The notes: generated by a model not told the origin, from the letters alone. A stretch of 64,000 bases of DNA from Butyricicoccus faecihominis (GCF_024462775.1 NZ_JANGCE010000021.1:1-64000); one strand, 5' to 3'. Shown: positions 35,814-45,879, numbered from the stretch's first letter. Numbers and translations: made by a program.

Positions 35814-36796
35814 GAGATTGTGAGTATTTTGAGCAGCTCTGTTCCAACAGCGTCGACGGTACGCTGACCGAACAGGAGCGGCAGGAACTGAGCGAGCACG
35901 TGAAGGGCTGTCCCTCGTGTGCTGCGCTGCTGAATGATCTGGAACAAATGCGGGCGATGCTGCGGGCGGAACCCGAAATCCCGGATTCGCTGCACCATGA
36001 TATTATGGAGCGACTGTCGGGCGAGGCGCGGCTGACTTTAGTGCAGCCGGAAAAGCCGGCGCGCCGCATGCCGGTATTCACCATGGTGGCGGCTGCCGCC
36101 GTCGTGGTGATGGTAGTGCTGGGCGGCGGCGTGGGCCAGCTGTTCGGCACCAAGAGCAACGGTGCTGGAAACGCCGATACCGTCACGGCGGCGGATGGCG
36201 GCGCGCGTCCGGTGGACGATAGCCGGATCGACGCTGCGCCGCGCGCGGCCGAAGCTGCGCCCGAGGACGCGAAGCCGCAGCCCGAGCCGGATGCGCCGCG
36301 GACGAAGAGCGCGCCGCAGGCCCCGGCGGAAGCGGCTGACGGCACACAGCCGGAAGCAAACGCTGGCGCGGGAGAAGCGGCGGCGGGCGGCGAAATGCCC
36401 GCAGAGGCGGAGCAAAAGTCAGCTGCGGAAAACGATACGGCGCAGGAACCGGGCGCGGTCGCGCCGCGCGTGGCTTACTATAGCGGGGATCTGCCGGTGC
36501 AGGATGCGGAAGCTGAAACGGAGGAGACCGCCGCGCTGCCGGAAAGCATTCGGGGAACGGCGGTGGCGTACAGCTATCTGGCGGTCGGCGCGGGCGAGCT
36601 GCCCGAGCTGGACGGCGCGTTGCTTTTGAACGAGGGCGACTATTCATATTTTTCCCTCTCGAACAATATGACCGTGCTGGAAAAAACGCTGGACAGCGTT
36701 GAAAAAGCCGGTTATACGGTTTCCGCCCACGAAAATGTAGGTCTCGTCACCGATAGCAAGGCCGAAAGCTGGCTGCTGATCGTTAAAAAAAGCTAG
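35810..36796 (+). CDS. Membrane anti-sigma factor with zinc-finger domain
   Basis: 328 residues. N-terminal anti-sigma domain (~1-65) with the zinc ligands in HVKGCPSCAALL, one membrane helix (~87-110), then a long low-complexity Ala/Glu/Pro/Gln-rich linker (~125-245), and a C-terminal extracellular globular part (~245-328). It holds the sigma factor encoded by the overlapping upstream gene at the membrane; release follows a stress signal, usually by proteolysis. The linker would span the wall. Confidence 0.9.
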   Translation: MRDCEYFEQLCSNSVDGTLTEQERQELSEHVKGCPSCAALLNDLEQMRAMLRAEPEIPDSLHHDIMERLSGEARLTLVQPEKPARRMPVFTMVAAAAVVVMVVLGGGVGQLFGTKSNGAGNADTVTAADGGARPVDDSRIDAAPRAAEAAPEDAKPQPEPDAPRTKSAPQAPAEAADGTQPEANAGAGEAAAGGEMPAEAEQKSAAENDTAQEPGAVAPRVAYYSGDLPVQDAEAETEETAALPESIRGTAVAYSYLAVGAGELPELDGALLLNEGDYSYFSLSNNMTVLEKTLDSVEKAGYTVSAHENVGLVTDSKAESWLLIVKKS

Positions 36797-36807
36797 AAGC
36801 TTTTTTT
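36785..36807 (+). terminator. Terminator overlapping the anti-sigma stop codon
   Basis: A7-GCT, AGA, AGC-T7: a palindromic stem containing the TAG stop. Works in both directions in principle. Confidence 0.75.
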
Positions 36808-36810
36808 AAG

Positions 36811-36916
36811 TTAGGAGTTAGGAGTTAGGAGTTAGGAATTGCGGTATCGGCCGCTGGCCGATGGATCAAATCATCGCGCTTTGCACGATACCGCAAACGC
36901 CTACTTCCTAACTCCT
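36811..36916. repeat. Foldback repeat, TTAGGAGTTAG family
   Basis: Four TTAGGAG/A units (36811-36840), inner arm GCGGTATCG (36841-36849), centre with CGGCC-GCT-GGCCG, complementary inner arm CGATACCGC (36886-36894), and closing TTCCTAACTCCT (36905-36916). No open frame, no recognisable transposase. It stands between the anti-sigma terminator and the S10 promoter. Confidence 0.7.
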
Positions 36917-36957
36917 GCTTTTTCTAAAACTTTTATGAAAGTTTTGAGAAAAAGACC

Positions 36958-37354
36958 TTGACTTTGCAGGGAAAACGTAGTAACCTATAAAGGCACCTGC
37001 GAAAGCGGGAGAAAAAACGCGATGATGCCGGAGATTGCTGCTTTAAGCAGGTAACTTCGGCGGAGTAGGTCCGACAATCGGGCGGTTGAGATAACTGCTA
37101 TCTGTCCAATGGGCGCGTGCGCCCGGCGGCGCAAACGCAATGTTCCTGCGTAAATTCGGGACTCGCAGCATTTTTGCTGCAAAGCCGATGGCACGAACCA
37201 CTTACGTTTCTTTGTTGACCGGATCATTACACCAGAGGTGTGCCCGGTTATTTTCATGCCCGAACGTGATACACACGGCGGGGTTGCAGTTTCTCTCCGT
37301 AGCGAGTCACAACATTATTTAATGTATGGCACACATACGAGGAGGAAAACCACA
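36958..37354 (+). promoter_or_regulatory. S10 operon promoter and long leader
   Basis: TTGACT (36958-36963), 17 bases, TAACCT (36981-36986). A leader of roughly 360 bases follows without a gene, with several potential hairpins before the rpsJ ribosome site. S10 leaders are often sites of ribosomal-protein feedback (L4 in E. coli). I cannot assign a specific structure. Confidence 0.5.
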
Positions 37355-37666
37355 ATGGCAAACGCACAGAAAATTAGAATCCGCCTGAAGGCGTACGACC
37401 ACGAGCTGATCGACCAGTCGGCCGAGAAGATCATCGAGACCGCTAAGCGCAACGGCGCTAAGGTTTCGGGCCCCATCCCGCTGCCGACCGAGAAGGAGAT
37501 CATCACCATCCTTCGCGCGGTACACAAGTATAAGGATGCGCGCGAGCAGTTCGAGCGCCGTACCCACAAGCGTCTGATCGACATCGTCAACCCCAATCAG
37601 GCTACCATCGAAGCGCTCACCACGCTCGATCTGCCGGCCGGCGTTGAATTTGAAGTCAAGCTCTAA
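37355..37666 (+). CDS. rpsJ: Ribosomal protein S10 (uS10)
   Basis: 103 residues, full length. [23 protein letters not shown] and the loop motif [11 protein letters not shown] are diagnostic. Component of the 30S head and, as NusE, of antitermination complexes. The ATG at 37355 follows GAGGAGG. First gene of the super-operon, separated from rplC by an unusual 225-base gap holding a foldback repeat. Confidence 0.98.
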   Translation: MANAQKIRIRLKAYDHELIDQSAEKIIETAKRNGAKVSGPIPLPTEKEIITILRAVHKYKDAREQFERRTHKRLIDIVNPNQATIEALTTLDLPAGVEFEVKL

Positions 37667-37668
37667 AT

Positions 37669-37757
37669 AATTAGGAATTAGAAATGAGTAATTAGTAATT
37701 TTGAAATGGCGCGTAGCGCGACCGCAATTACTAACTACTAATTATCAATTACTAATT
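37669..37757. repeat. Foldback repeat between rpsJ and rplC
   Basis: AATTAGGAATTAG...AATTAGTAATT on the left and AATTACTAACTACTAATT...AATTACTAATT on the right, around a GC-rich centre of about 25 bases with GCGC-GTA-GCGC. It begins three bases after the rpsJ stop. The remaining gap (37758-37891) holds the rplC leader, no gene. Confidence 0.7.
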
Positions 37758-37891
37758 AAAAACCACATTGTTTACAATCCGTCGGACTAACCCACCGCCG
37801 GTTTGAAGCCTTAGCCGCGTTTTCGTGCGGCGAGGTCATGTTGGCGGCCAAACGCCGTCAACCAATAACCTTTCAAGGAGGAAAAAACACT

Positions 37892-38590
37892 ATGATGAAC
37901 AAAGCGATCATCGGCAAGAAGGTCGGCATGACCCAGATCTTCAACGCCGACGGCAAGGTCATCCCCTGCACCGTCATCGAGGCGGGCCCCTGCGTCGTTA
38001 CGCAGCTCAAGACCGAGGAGAAGGACGGTTACAACGCCGTACAGTTCGGTTTCGAGGACGTTCAGGAGCGCAAGCTCAACAAGCCCCAGAAGGGCCACCT
38101 GAAGAAGTCCGGCGACAGCCTCAAGAAGTATCTCAAGGAGTTCCGCTTTGAGGATTGCGCCACCTTCCAGCTGGGCGACGTTGTCAAGGCCGACATGTTC
38201 AAGGAAGGCGACTTCGTTGACGTGACCGGTATTTCCAAGGGTAAGGGCTACGCGGGCGTTATCAAGCGCTTCAACGCCGGCCGCTCCCCGATGAGCCACG
38301 GCGCTGGCCCGATGCACCGTCATCAGGGTTCCATGGGCGCGTGCTCCGATCCTTCCAAGATCATGAAGGGCAAAATGATGCCGGGCCACATGGGCGCCGA
38401 GCAGGTCACCGTTCAGAATCTGGACGTTGTCAAGGTCGACCCCGAGCTCAACCTGATCGCCGTTTGCGGCGCGGTTCCGGGCCCCAAGGGCGGCATCGTG
38501 TTCCTGAAGAACACCGTAAAGAACAACAAGCTTGTCAAGGGTGAGGCTGGCGTCAGCAAGAACCCGCAGAAGGCTTCCGCGAGAAAGTAA
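37892..38590 (+). CDS. rplC: Ribosomal protein L3 (uL3)
   Basis: 232 residues. [17 protein letters not shown] at the start and the conserved [18 protein letters not shown] loop reaching towards the peptidyl-transferase centre. Early 50S assembly protein. Start chosen at the first of two Met codons, ten bases after AAGGAGG. 18 bases from rplD. Confidence 0.98.
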   Translation: MMNKAIIGKKVGMTQIFNADGKVIPCTVIEAGPCVVTQLKTEEKDGYNAVQFGFEDVQERKLNKPQKGHLKKSGDSLKKYLKEFRFEDCATFQLGDVVKADMFKEGDFVDVTGISKGKGYAGVIKRFNAGRSPMSHGAGPMHRHQGSMGACSDPSKIMKGKMMPGHMGAEQVTVQNLDVVKVDPELNLIAVCGAVPGPKGGIVFLKNTVKNNKLVKGEAGVSKNPQKASARK

Positions 38591-38608
38591 GGAAGGGAGG
38601 AATAACGA

Positions 38609-39232
38609 ATGCCTACAGTAGCAGTTTTTGATATGACCGGTAAGAAAACCGGCGAGATGGAGCTTTCCGATGCCGTATTCGGTATCGAGCCCAATATGAC
38701 CGTGGTACACGCGGCCGTCAAGAATCATCTGGCCAATCGCCGTCACGGCACGCAGTCCACGCTTACCCGTGCCGAGGTACGCGGCGGCGGCATCAAGCCG
38801 TGGCGCCAGAAGGGCACCGGCCGTGCCCGTCAGGGCTCCATCCGCGCGCCGCAGTGGACCCACGGCGGTATCGCGTTTGGCCCGAAGCCCCGTTCCTATA
38901 ACTACACGCTCAACCGCAAGACCCGCCGTCTGGCTCTGCTCTCCGTACTGAGCGCCAAGGCAGCGGCCGGCGAGATCATCGTCATCGACGGTCTCGATAT
39001 GAGCGAGATCAAGACCAAGAAATTCGTTTCGTTCCTCGGCAGCGTCGAGGCGACCGGCAAGAGCTTGGTCGTTACGCCCGAGGTGCGTGTCAATGTCGTG
39101 AAGAGCGCCGCCAACATCCCCGGTGTGCGCACGACCATCGCGTCCACGCTGAATGTTTATGACATTCTCAACGCCGATAAGTTCATTATCGACAAGGCCG
39201 CGGTCGAAAAGCTCCAGGAGGTGTACGCATAA
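38609..39232 (+). CDS. rplD: Ribosomal protein L4 (uL4)
   Basis: 207 residues. The exit-tunnel loop is clear: [25 protein letters not shown] followed by PQWTHGG. In E. coli L4 also represses the S10 operon. Stop and rplW start overlap (TAATG). Confidence 0.98.
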   Translation: MPTVAVFDMTGKKTGEMELSDAVFGIEPNMTVVHAAVKNHLANRRHGTQSTLTRAEVRGGGIKPWRQKGTGRARQGSIRAPQWTHGGIAFGPKPRSYNYTLNRKTRRLALLSVLSAKAAAGEIIVIDGLDMSEIKTKKFVSFLGSVEATGKSLVVTPEVRVNVVKSAANIPGVRTTIASTLNVYDILNADKFIIDKAAVEKLQEVYA

Positions 39233-39525
39233 TGAAGTTTTCTTACGACGTGATCCGCCGACCGATCATCACCGAGCGTTCGATGGCGGGTATTCAGGAT
39301 AACAAGTACACGTTTGAAGTAGCGCCGGGCGCCGGCAAGATCGAGATCAAGAAGGCTGTGGAAGAAATCTTCGGCGTTAAGGTGCTGAAGGTCAACACCA
39401 TCAAGCTGCCGGGCAAGTGGAAGCGCATGGGCGTCCACGTCGGCAAGCGCCCCGACATCAAGAAGGCGGTCGTCACGCTGACTCCGGACAGCAAGAAGAT
39501 CGAGATCTTCGAGAATATGGTCTAA
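39232..39525 (+). CDS. rplW: Ribosomal protein L23 (uL23)
   Basis: 97 residues with [13 protein letters not shown] and [26 protein letters not shown]. It lies at the tunnel exit and docks trigger factor and SRP. Followed by a 254-base gap filled by hairpins instead of the usual few bases before rplB. Confidence 0.98.
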   Translation: MKFSYDVIRRPIITERSMAGIQDNKYTFEVAPGAGKIEIKKAVEEIFGVKVLKVNTIKLPGKWKRMGVHVGKRPDIKKAVVTLTPDSKKIEIFENMV

Positions 39526-39530
39526 GACCT

Positions 39531-39745
39531 TCTAAGGGGGACCAGTCCCCCTTAGATACGAATTCGGTTCCGGAGAAACCGAATTCGATACCCCCCTCGC
39601 GTTTGCACGGCAAACGCGGCCGCGCCGCTCCGGCGCGGGCAGCGGTATCAAAGTCAGGCGGAGCCCGACTTTGATGAACGCCCCTGCGGGGCGACCAAAT
39701 GCACAGAAGCGCTTCGCTGTCTGTGCTTGTATGGGGAGACACCCC
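39531..39745. repeat. Hairpin ladder 1, between rplW and rplB
   Basis: Eight consecutive stem-loops: 39531-39556 (12-bp perfect stem, two-base loop), 39559-39582 approx (CGAATTCGGTT arms), 39598-39618 (CGCGTTTGC-ACG-GCAAACGCG), 39621-39637 (CGCGCCG), 39647-39675 (ATCAAAGTC), 39679-39693 (CGCCCC), 39701-39726 (GCACAG), 39733-39745 (GGGG). Almost every base lies in a stem. No open frame. The operon must be read through this region to reach rplB. Confidence 0.7.
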
Positions 39746-39779
39746 GATAATAACGTAACTAAGGAGTTGAAAATCCAAC

Positions 39780-40613
39780 ATGGCTATTAAGACTTTCAAC
39801 CCGACGACGCCCTCGCGCAGAAATATGACTGTGCTTTCCTACAAGGGCCTGTCCAAGGTGAAGCCCGAGAAGAGCCTTCTCGAAAAGGTCAAGAAGACCG
39901 CCGGCCGCAACAGCTACGGCCGCATCACCGTTCGCCATCACGGCGGCGGCAACAAGCAGAAGTACCGTATCATCGATTTCAAGCGCCAGAAGCTGGATAT
40001 GCCGGCGACCGTCATGACTCTCGAGTATGACCCGAACCGTTCGGCCAACATCGCTCTCGTTCAGTACGAGGACGGCGTTAAGGCTTATATCCTCGCTCCC
40101 GAAGGCCTGAACATCGGCGACAAGGTCATCTCCTCTGTCGAAGCCGACATCAAGCCCGGCAACTGCCTGCCGGTCGAGCACATCCCGGTCGGTACCATGA
40201 TCCACAACATCGAGCTGTACCCCGGCAAGGGCGCGCAGCTGGTCCGCTCCGCAGGCGTCGGCGCTCAGCTGATGGCGAAGGAGAACGGCATGGCGCAGGT
40301 TCGTCTGCCCTCCGGTGAAGTTCGCTTCATCCGTCTGGAGTGCAAGGCCACGATCGGTATCGTCGGCAATTCCGACCACTCGAACGTGCAGCTGGGCAAG
40401 GCCGGCCGTACCCGTCATATGGGCATCCGCCCGACCGTTCGCGGCAGCGTCATGAACCCGTGCGATCACCCGCACGGCGGCGGCGAAGGCAAATCGCCGA
40501 TCGGCCGTCCCTCGCCTGTTACCCCGTGGGGCAAGCCGGCGATGGGTTACAAGACCCGTAAGAAGAACCACCGCACCGATAAGCAGATCGTGCGGCGCCG
40601 TAACGGTAAGTGA
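39780..40613 (+). CDS. rplB: Ribosomal protein L2 (uL2)
   Basis: 277 residues. [14 protein letters not shown] at the start, [15 protein letters not shown], and the C-terminal peptidyl-transferase region [16 protein letters not shown]-like ([32 protein letters not shown]). Needed for subunit joining and peptide transfer. Starts after AAGGAGTTG. Confidence 0.98.
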   Translation: MAIKTFNPTTPSRRNMTVLSYKGLSKVKPEKSLLEKVKKTAGRNSYGRITVRHHGGGNKQKYRIIDFKRQKLDMPATVMTLEYDPNRSANIALVQYEDGVKAYILAPEGLNIGDKVISSVEADIKPGNCLPVEHIPVGTMIHNIELYPGKGAQLVRSAGVGAQLMAKENGMAQVRLPSGEVRFIRLECKATIGIVGNSDHSNVQLGKAGRTRHMGIRPTVRGSVMNPCDHPHGGGEGKSPIGRPSPVTPWGKPAMGYKTRKKNHRTDKQIVRRRNGK

Positions 40614-40631
40614 GAAAGGAGTTAACGTAAT

Positions 40632-40913
40632 ATGGGCAGAAGTGTTAAGAAGGGCCCTTTTGTGGCTCCTGAGCTTATCAAAAGAGTCGTTGAGATGAAC
40701 GAGAAGGGCGAGAAGAAGGTTCTCAAGACCTGGTCCCGCGCCTCTACGATCTTCCCGGATTTCGTCGGTCACACCTTCGCGGTGCACGACGGCCGCAAGC
40801 ATGTGCCGGTCTATGTGACCGAGGACATGGTTGGTCACAAGCTGGGCGAGTTTGCTCCCACCCGTACCTATCGTGGTCACGCGGGCAGCAGAACCTCCAA
40901 TAACGGCAAGTAA
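40632..40913 (+). CDS. rpsS: Ribosomal protein S19 (uS19)
   Basis: 93 residues: [49 protein letters not shown] and [16 protein letters not shown]. Located in the 30S head next to S13. Full length, GAAAGGAG upstream. Confidence 0.98.
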   Translation: MGRSVKKGPFVAPELIKRVVEMNEKGEKKVLKTWSRASTIFPDFVGHTFAVHDGRKHVPVYVTEDMVGHKLGEFAPTRTYRGHAGSRTSNNGK

Positions 40914-40931
40914 GGGAGGAGTTAAAGTAAC

Positions 40932-41267
40932 ATGGAAGCAAGAGCAATCGTACGCAACGTACGCATGACCCCGCGTAAGATCAAGCTGATCTGCGATCTG
41001 ATCCGCGGCAAGGATGCGGGCGAAGCGATGGCTATCATCATGAATACCCCCAAGGCGGCCTGCGAGCCCATGGCGAAGCTTTTAAAGAGCGCGGTGGCCA
41101 ATGCCGAGAACAACCACGGCATGGATACCGACAAGCTGTACGTCAAGATGGTGCACGTCGGTCCCGGCCCCGTCATGAAGCGCGTTATGCCGCGCGCACA
41201 GGGCCGTGCGTTCAGAATCCTCAAGAGAACCTCGCACATCACGCTGGTTCTCGGCGAGAAAGAATAA
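40932..41267 (+). CDS. rplV: Ribosomal protein L22 (uL22)
   Basis: 111 residues: [22 protein letters not shown], then the tunnel hairpin region and [21 protein letters not shown]. Lines the exit tunnel and is a site of macrolide-resistance mutations; no insertion is seen in the loop. Confidence 0.98.
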   Translation: MEARAIVRNVRMTPRKIKLICDLIRGKDAGEAMAIIMNTPKAACEPMAKLLKSAVANAENNHGMDTDKLYVKMVHVGPGPVMKRVMPRAQGRAFRILKRTSHITLVLGEKE

Positions 41268-41280
41268 GGGAGGGTAATCA

Positions 41281-42084
41281 ATGGGCCAGAAAGTAAATCC
41301 GAACGGTCTCCGTGTCGGTGTTATCAAGAATTGGGATTCCCGTTGGTTTGCCAAGGATAACGCCTTCGGCGACCTTCTCGTGGAAGACTACCAGATCCGT
41401 AAGGACCTGAAAAAGCGTCTGTTTGACGCAGGCGTTCCGGCGATCGAGATCGAGCGCAAGAACGACGAGATCAAGATCTTTATCCAGTGCGCCAAGCCCG
41501 GCTTCGTTGTCGGCCAGAACGGCGACAAGATCAAGGCGCTTGAGGAAGAGCTGTCTAAGAAGTACGGCAAGAAGGTCAAGTGCTCGATCATCGAGATCAA
41601 GAATCAGGACACGAACGCCACGCTCGTAGCCGAGAACATCGCCGCGCAGCTTGAGAAGCGCATCGGCTTCCGCCGCGCGATGAAGCAGGCCATGGGCCGT
41701 GCGATGCGCATGGGCGCCAAGGGCATCAAGACCTGCTGCTCCGGCCGTCTGGGCGGCGCGGAAATCGCCCGCGTAGAGCACTACCACGAGGGCACGATCC
41801 CGCTGCAGACCCTGCGCGCGGATATCGATTATGGCTTTGCCGAAGCCAATACCACCTATGGTAAAATCGGCGTTAAGGTATGGATCTACAAGGGCGAAGT
41901 GCTGCACGGCGGTCCGAGACTCGGCCGTTCGATCGAAGTGCCGAAGCCCGCGTTTGAGCGCCGTGACCGCCGCGACCGTGGAGGTCGCCGTGATGATCGC
42001 CGCGGCGGCTTCAACCGTAACGGTCAGGGCCGTCCGAACGGCGGTAATGGCCGTCCGGCTAGACAGGAAGGAGGCAACCGCTAA
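41281..42084 (+). CDS. rpsC: Ribosomal protein S3 (uS3)
   Basis: 267 residues. KH domain with GxxG in IAAQLEKR...[12 protein letters not shown]-containing half, [20 protein letters not shown]. After about residue 222 there is a tail of ~45 residues rich in Arg, Gly, Asp and Asn ([13 protein letters not shown]...), longer than in Bacillus. It probably binds RNA near the mRNA entry. Overlaps rplP by one base. Confidence 0.97.
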   Translation: MGQKVNPNGLRVGVIKNWDSRWFAKDNAFGDLLVEDYQIRKDLKKRLFDAGVPAIEIERKNDEIKIFIQCAKPGFVVGQNGDKIKALEEELSKKYGKKVKCSIIEIKNQDTNATLVAENIAAQLEKRIGFRRAMKQAMGRAMRMGAKGIKTCCSGRLGGAEIARVEHYHEGTIPLQTLRADIDYGFAEANTTYGKIGVKVWIYKGEVLHGGPRLGRSIEVPKPAFERRDRRDRGGRRDDRRGGFNRNGQGRPNGGNGRPARQEGGNR

Positions 42085-42512
42085 TGCTGCTCCCTAAGAG
42101 AGTAAAGTATCGTCGCGTGCATCGTGGCCGCCTCAAGGGCAAGGCCCTGCGCGGCAACACCGTAACCTACGGCGATTTCGGCCTGCAGGCCACCGAGCCG
42201 AGCTGGATCACCTCGAACCAGATCGAGGCCGCCCGTATCGCCATGACCCGCTACACCAAGCGTGGCGGTCAGGTATGGATCAAGATTTTCCCCGACAAGC
42301 CTGTTACTGAGAAGCCTGCCGAGACCCGCATGGGTTCCGGTAAGGGCTCGCCCGAGTACTGGGTAGCCGTCGTAAAGCCCGGCCGTGTTCTCTTTGAGAT
42401 CAACGGCGTTTCCGAGGAGACCGCTCGCGAGGCTTTGCGTCTGGCCAGCCACAAGCTGCCCTGCAAGACCAAGTTCGTAAAGCGTGAGACCAAGAATGGC
42501 GGTGAAGAATGA
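42084..42512 (+). CDS. rplP: Ribosomal protein L16 (uL16)
   Basis: 142 residues: [72 protein letters not shown]. Sits near the A site. Stop overlaps the rpmC start (ATGA). Confidence 0.98.
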   Translation: MLLPKRVKYRRVHRGRLKGKALRGNTVTYGDFGLQATEPSWITSNQIEAARIAMTRYTKRGGQVWIKIFPDKPVTEKPAETRMGSGKGSPEYWVAVVKPGRVLFEINGVSEETAREALRLASHKLPCKTKFVKRETKNGGEE

Positions 42513-42712
42513 TGAAGGCTAGCGAGATCAGAGAGCTGACGGCGGAGGAGCTGAACGGTAAGCTCGCCGACCTGAAGAAGGACCTTTTCAACCTTCGTCT
42601 CCAGCACGCGACCAATCAGCTTGACAACACCAATAAGATCACTGAGGTCAAGCACGACATCGCGCGTGTGGGTACCGTTCTCCGCGAGAAGCAACTCGCG
42701 GATAAGGCGTAA
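42509..42712 (+). CDS. rpmC: Ribosomal protein L29 (uL29)
   Basis: 67 residues, all helical: [40 protein letters not shown]. Two adjacent Met codons; the first overlaps the rplP stop, so translation is coupled. Located by the tunnel exit with L23. Confidence 0.97.
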   Translation: MMKASEIRELTAEELNGKLADLKKDLFNLRLQHATNQLDNTNKITEVKHDIARVGTVLREKQLADKA

Positions 42713-42726
42713 GGAGGGTAACGAAG

Positions 42727-42984
42727 TTGAGCGAAAGAGCATTACGCAAGACCCGTGTGGGCAAGGTCGTATCCGACAAGATGGACAAGACCATCGTTGT
42801 CGCGGTAGAGGATCGCGTGCAGCATCCTCTTTATAAGAAGGTTATTCCGCATACCTTTAAGCTGAAGGCGCACGATGAGAACAACGAGTGCAAGATCGGT
42901 GACAAGGTTAAGGTCATGGAGACCCGCCCGCTTTCCAAGGATAAGCGCTGGCGTTTGGTCGAAGTGATCGAGAAGGCTAAGTAA
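42727..42984 (+). CDS. rpsQ: Ribosomal protein S17 (uS17)
   Basis: 85 residues from a TTG start nine bases after [39 protein letters not shown] and the OB fold are typical. Early 30S assembly protein. Confidence 0.97.
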   Translation: MSERALRKTRVGKVVSDKMDKTIVVAVEDRVQHPLYKKVIPHTFKLKAHDENNECKIGDKVKVMETRPLSKDKRWRLVEVIEKAK

Positions 42985-42996
42985 GGAGGAGAGCAC

Positions 42997-43365
42997 ATGG
43001 TTCAGCAGGAAAGCTTTCTGCGTGCGGCTGATAACAGCGGCGCGAAAGAACTGAAATGTATTCGTGTTCTCGGCGGCTCCGCGCGCAAGTACGGTAACAT
43101 CGGCGACGTCATCGTCTGCTCGGTGCGTAAGTGCACCCCGGGCGGCGGCGTTAAGAAGGGCGACGTGGTCAAGGCGGTCATCGTTCGTACCGTGAAGGGC
43201 CTGCGCCGCGCGGATGGCAGCTACATCCGCTTCGACGAGAACGCAGCAGTAATCATCAAGGAAGATAAAAACCCCAAGGGCACCCGTATCTTCGGGCCCG
43301 TGGCGCGCGAGCTGCGCGACAAGGATTACATGAAGATCCTGTCGCTCGCTCCGGAAGTACTTTAA
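42997..43365 (+). CDS. rplN: Ribosomal protein L14 (uL14)
   Basis: 122 residues: [71 protein letters not shown]. Forms an intersubunit bridge and is the docking site of RsfS. GGAGG before the ATG. Confidence 0.98.
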   Translation: MVQQESFLRAADNSGAKELKCIRVLGGSARKYGNIGDVIVCSVRKCTPGGGVKKGDVVKAVIVRTVKGLRRADGSYIRFDENAAVIIKEDKNPKGTRIFGPVARELRDKDYMKILSLAPEVL

Positions 43366-43380
43366 GGAGGTCGCCGTATA

Positions 43381-43698
43381 ATGAATAATTTGCATGTTAA
43401 AACGGGCGACCAGGCCGTCGTTCTTTCCGGTAAGGAAAAGGGCAAGCGCGGCAAGGTACTGTCCGTCAGCCCCAAGAAGGGCATGGTCGTCATCGAGGGC
43501 GTCAACATGGTCAAGTGCCATACCAAGCCCCGCCGTCAGGGTGAAACCGGCGGCATCATCACCCGCGAGGCCGCTCTGCGCGCCTGCAAGGTGATGCGCG
43601 TGTGCCCCAAGTGCGATAAGCCGACCCGTCCGGCGCACAAGATCACAGAAGACGGCGTAAAGCTGACAGTGTGCAAGCACTGCGGCGAAACACTGTAA
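43381..43698 (+). CDS. rplX: Ribosomal protein L24 (uL24)
   Basis: 105 residues. KOW motif at the start ([24 protein letters not shown]) and two CxxC pairs (CPKC, CKHC) for zinc near the C-terminus, a common bacterial form. Early 50S assembly initiator. Confidence 0.97.
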   Translation: MNNLHVKTGDQAVVLSGKEKGKRGKVLSVSPKKGMVVIEGVNMVKCHTKPRRQGETGGIITREAALRACKVMRVCPKCDKPTRPAHKITEDGVKLTVCKHCGETL

Positions 43699-43718
43699 GA
43701 AGAGGAGGCAAGCAATCA

Positions 43719-44264
43719 ATGGTTCCGAATTTGAAAGCCAAGTACACCGCGGAAGTTGCGCCTGCTCTGATGAAGAAGTTCCAGTATAAGAGCACGATGC
43801 AGATTCCGACCATCGAAAAGATCGTTGTCAACGTCGGCTGCGGCAAGGAAGCAAACGGCAACGCGAAGGTGATCGAATCGGTCGTGCGTGACATCACCGC
43901 GATCACCGGCCAGAAGCCGGTCGTTACCCTCGCCAAGAAATCCGTTGCAAACTTCAAGCTTCGTGAAGGCATGCCGGTAGGCGTTAAGGTCACCCTGCGC
44001 GCCGACCGTATGTGGCAGTTCCTTGACCGTCTCTTCAACGTGGCGCTGCCCCGTGTCCGCGACTTTCGCGGCATCAACGGCGATGCGTTCGACGGCCGCG
44101 GCAACTACGCGCTGGGCCTGAAGGAGCAGCTGATCTTCCCCGAGATCGCGTATGATCAGATCGATAAGGTTCGCGGCATGGATGTGGTTATCTGCACCAG
44201 CGCGAACACCGATGAAGAAGCGAAAGAGCTGCTCACGCTGATGGGCGCTCCGTTCGCGAAGTAA
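43719..44264 (+). CDS. rplE: Ribosomal protein L5 (uL5)
   Basis: 181 residues from the ATG at 43719 (AAGAGGAGG upstream). [37 protein letters not shown] and [16 protein letters not shown] are diagnostic. Binds 5S rRNA in the central protuberance. Confidence 0.98.
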   Translation: MVPNLKAKYTAEVAPALMKKFQYKSTMQIPTIEKIVVNVGCGKEANGNAKVIESVVRDITAITGQKPVVTLAKKSVANFKLREGMPVGVKVTLRADRMWQFLDRLFNVALPRVRDFRGINGDAFDGRGNYALGLKEQLIFPEIAYDQIDKVRGMDVVICTSANTDEEAKELLTLMGAPFAK

Positions 44265-44280
44265 GGGAGGAGAAGATTCA

Positions 44281-44466
44281 ATGGCTAAGAAGTCTATGGT
44301 ACTCAAGCAGCAGAAGACGGCGAAGTTCTCCACCCGTGCGTACAACCGCTGCAAGATCTGCGGCCGCCCGCATGCGTATCTGCGCAACTATGGCGTGTGC
44401 CGTATCTGCTTCCGCGAGCTGGCCTATAAGGGTCAGATCCCGGGCGTGCGCAAGGCGTCCTGGTAA
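44281..44466 (+). CDS. rpsZ: Ribosomal protein S14, zinc-ribbon type (uS14)
   Basis: 61 residues, the short zinc form: [24 protein letters not shown] with CKIC and CRIC zinc pairs, ending [10 protein letters not shown] zinc-independent long paralogue, common in other species, is not in this window. Followed by a 453-base gap before rpsH. Confidence 0.97.
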   Translation: MAKKSMVLKQQKTAKFSTRAYNRCKICGRPHAYLRNYGVCRICFRELAYKGQIPGVRKASW

Positions 44467-44474
44467 AAAAAGAT

Positions 44475-44656
44475 TCGATCGGGACCAAGGTCCCGATCGA
44501 GTATCCCGGTTTTGAAGCGCGGCCTTGGCCGGCTTCAATCCGGCCCGTATAAAATCCGAGGCGCAGGTCCCCGGATTTTATAAAATTTCGATTCGACGAA
44601 ATTTTCTGTTTGAATACGCGCTTCGGCGCGTGGGAAAACGCCCTTTGAAGCGTTTT
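44475..44656. repeat. Hairpin ladder 2, between rpsZ and rpsH
   Basis: Six stem-loops in a row: 44475-44500 (TCGATCGGGACC, two-base loop), 44506-44543 (CCGG/TTGAAGC/CGGCC nested arms), 44548-44582 (TATAAAATCCG arms), 44582-44605 (AAAATTTCG arms), 44616-44631 (ACGCGC-TTCG-GCGCGT) and 44635-44656 (AAAACGC arms). Several stems share their outer bases and order with ladder 3 near 50.9 kb. Confidence 0.7.
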
Positions 44657-44703
44657 GACGGGATAGAGTGCGGTTATTTACCAAAAAATATGCACTTTGC
44701 AGC

Positions 44704-44919
44704 TTGTCAGCAGCGCGAAAAGCATGATATAATTAGTCGTTGCCCGCCATAGTGCGGGCTAAACGGCTGTTATAAAGTAGCAGTTTTTCCCCAGCCGCTG
44801 CCTGTGGAAAGGCCACGGAGCAGTGTAGAGAAAAGTGGGAGGCAAACAGGTCAATCAAGGGACTAACCCGCCCGGATTGCTGCACTACCCCCAAACTTCT
44901 TAAAAGGAGAGCATTAAGT
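44704..44919 (+). promoter_or_regulatory. Internal promoter and leader before rpsH
   Basis: TTGTCA (44704-44709), 18 bases, TATAAT (44728-44733): a good sigma-A promoter inside the super-operon. A leader of about 180 bases follows, with a small CCCGC/GCGGG hairpin at 44743-44757, then the rpsH ribosome site AAAAGGAG. It may allow separate expression of the spc half. Confidence 0.65.
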
Positions 44920-45318
44920 ATGCAGATCACAGATCCCATCGCGGATATGCTCACGCGCATCCGCAACGCCGGAACCGCCCGCCATGCGAGCGTTGACGTA
45001 CCGGCATCCAAAATGAAGAAGGCAATCGCTCAGATCCTGCTCGACGAAGGCTATATCAAGTCCTTCGAGGTCGTCGAAGGCGGCGTTCAGGGCATCATCC
45101 GCATCACGCTCAAGTATGTCGACGGCCGCCAGAAGGCGATCACCGGCCTCAAGCGTGTGTCCAAGCCCGGCCTGCGTGTGTATGCCGGCGCAATGGAGCT
45201 GCCCCGTGTCCTCCGTGGCCTCGGCGTTGCCATCGTTTCCACTTCCAGAGGCGTCATGACCGACAAAAAGGCCCGCGAGCTGAATGTCGGCGGCGAAGTC
45301 CTCGCATTTGTCTGGTAA
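44920..45318 (+). CDS. rpsH: Ribosomal protein S8 (uS8)
   Basis: 132 residues: [46 protein letters not shown] and the C-terminal [26 protein letters not shown]. Central-domain 30S assembly protein; S8 represses the spc operon in E. coli. First gene after the internal promoter. Confidence 0.98.
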   Translation: MQITDPIADMLTRIRNAGTARHASVDVPASKMKKAIAQILLDEGYIKSFEVVEGGVQGIIRITLKYVDGRQKAITGLKRVSKPGLRVYAGAMELPRVLRGLGVAIVSTSRGVMTDKKARELNVGGEVLAFVW

Positions 45319-45333
45319 GGGGAGGTATAAAAT

Positions 45334-45879
45334 ATGTCTAGAATTGGTAGAATGCCGATTGCCATCCCGGCCGGCGTGGACGTCAAGCTTGACGGCACCA
45401 CGGTAACCGTTACGGGCGCAAAGGCAACCCTTACCCGTGATATCCACCCCAACATGATCGTTAAGGTGGAAAACGGTGAGATCATCGTCACCCGTCCGAA
45501 CGATGAAAAGCAGAACCGTGCGCTGCACGGCCTGACCCGCAGCCTGCTGAACAACATGGTGGTAGGCGTTACCGAGGGCTACAAGAAGGAGCTCGACGTA
45601 CAGGGTGTAGGCTACCGTGTAGCCAAGCAGGGCAAGGATCTGGTTATGAACCTCGGGTACTCGCATCAGGTAACCATGAGCGAGATCGACGGCATCTCCA
45701 TCGAAGTGCCGAACCCGAATAAAATCATCATCTCCGGTCCCGACAAGCAGAAGGTTGGCCAATTTGCAGCGGAAGTCCGCGAGAAGCGTCCGCCCGAGCC
45801 GTACAAGGGCAAGGGTATCCGCTACACGGATGAGTATGTCCGCCGCAAGGAAGGCAAGACCGGCGCTAAGAAGAAGTAA
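45334..45879 (+). CDS. rplF: Ribosomal protein L6 (uL6)
   Basis: 181 residues: MSRIGRMPIAIPAGVDVKL, ALHGLTRSLLNNMVVGVTEGYKKELDVQGVGYRV, and C-terminal RPPEPYKGKGIRYTDEYVRRKEGKTGAKK. Lies near the factor-binding centre. Confidence 0.98.
   Translation: MSRIGRMPIAIPAGVDVKLDGTTVTVTGAKATLTRDIHPNMIVKVENGEIIVTRPNDEKQNRALHGLTRSLLNNMVVGVTEGYKKELDVQGVGYRVAKQGKDLVMNLGYSHQVTMSEIDGISIEVPNPNKIIISGPDKQKVGQFAAEVREKRPPEPYKGKGIRYTDEYVRRKEGKTGAKKK

Noticed and set aside
36811-36840. Tandem TTAGGAG units as a CRISPR or satellite array
   Set aside because: Units are only seven bases long with no spacers, and a complementary arm follows, so it is a foldback arm.
44525-44752. Short open frame inside hairpin ladder 2
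   Set aside because: It runs through several perfect stems and the internal promoter, has no start site and no protein-like pattern.
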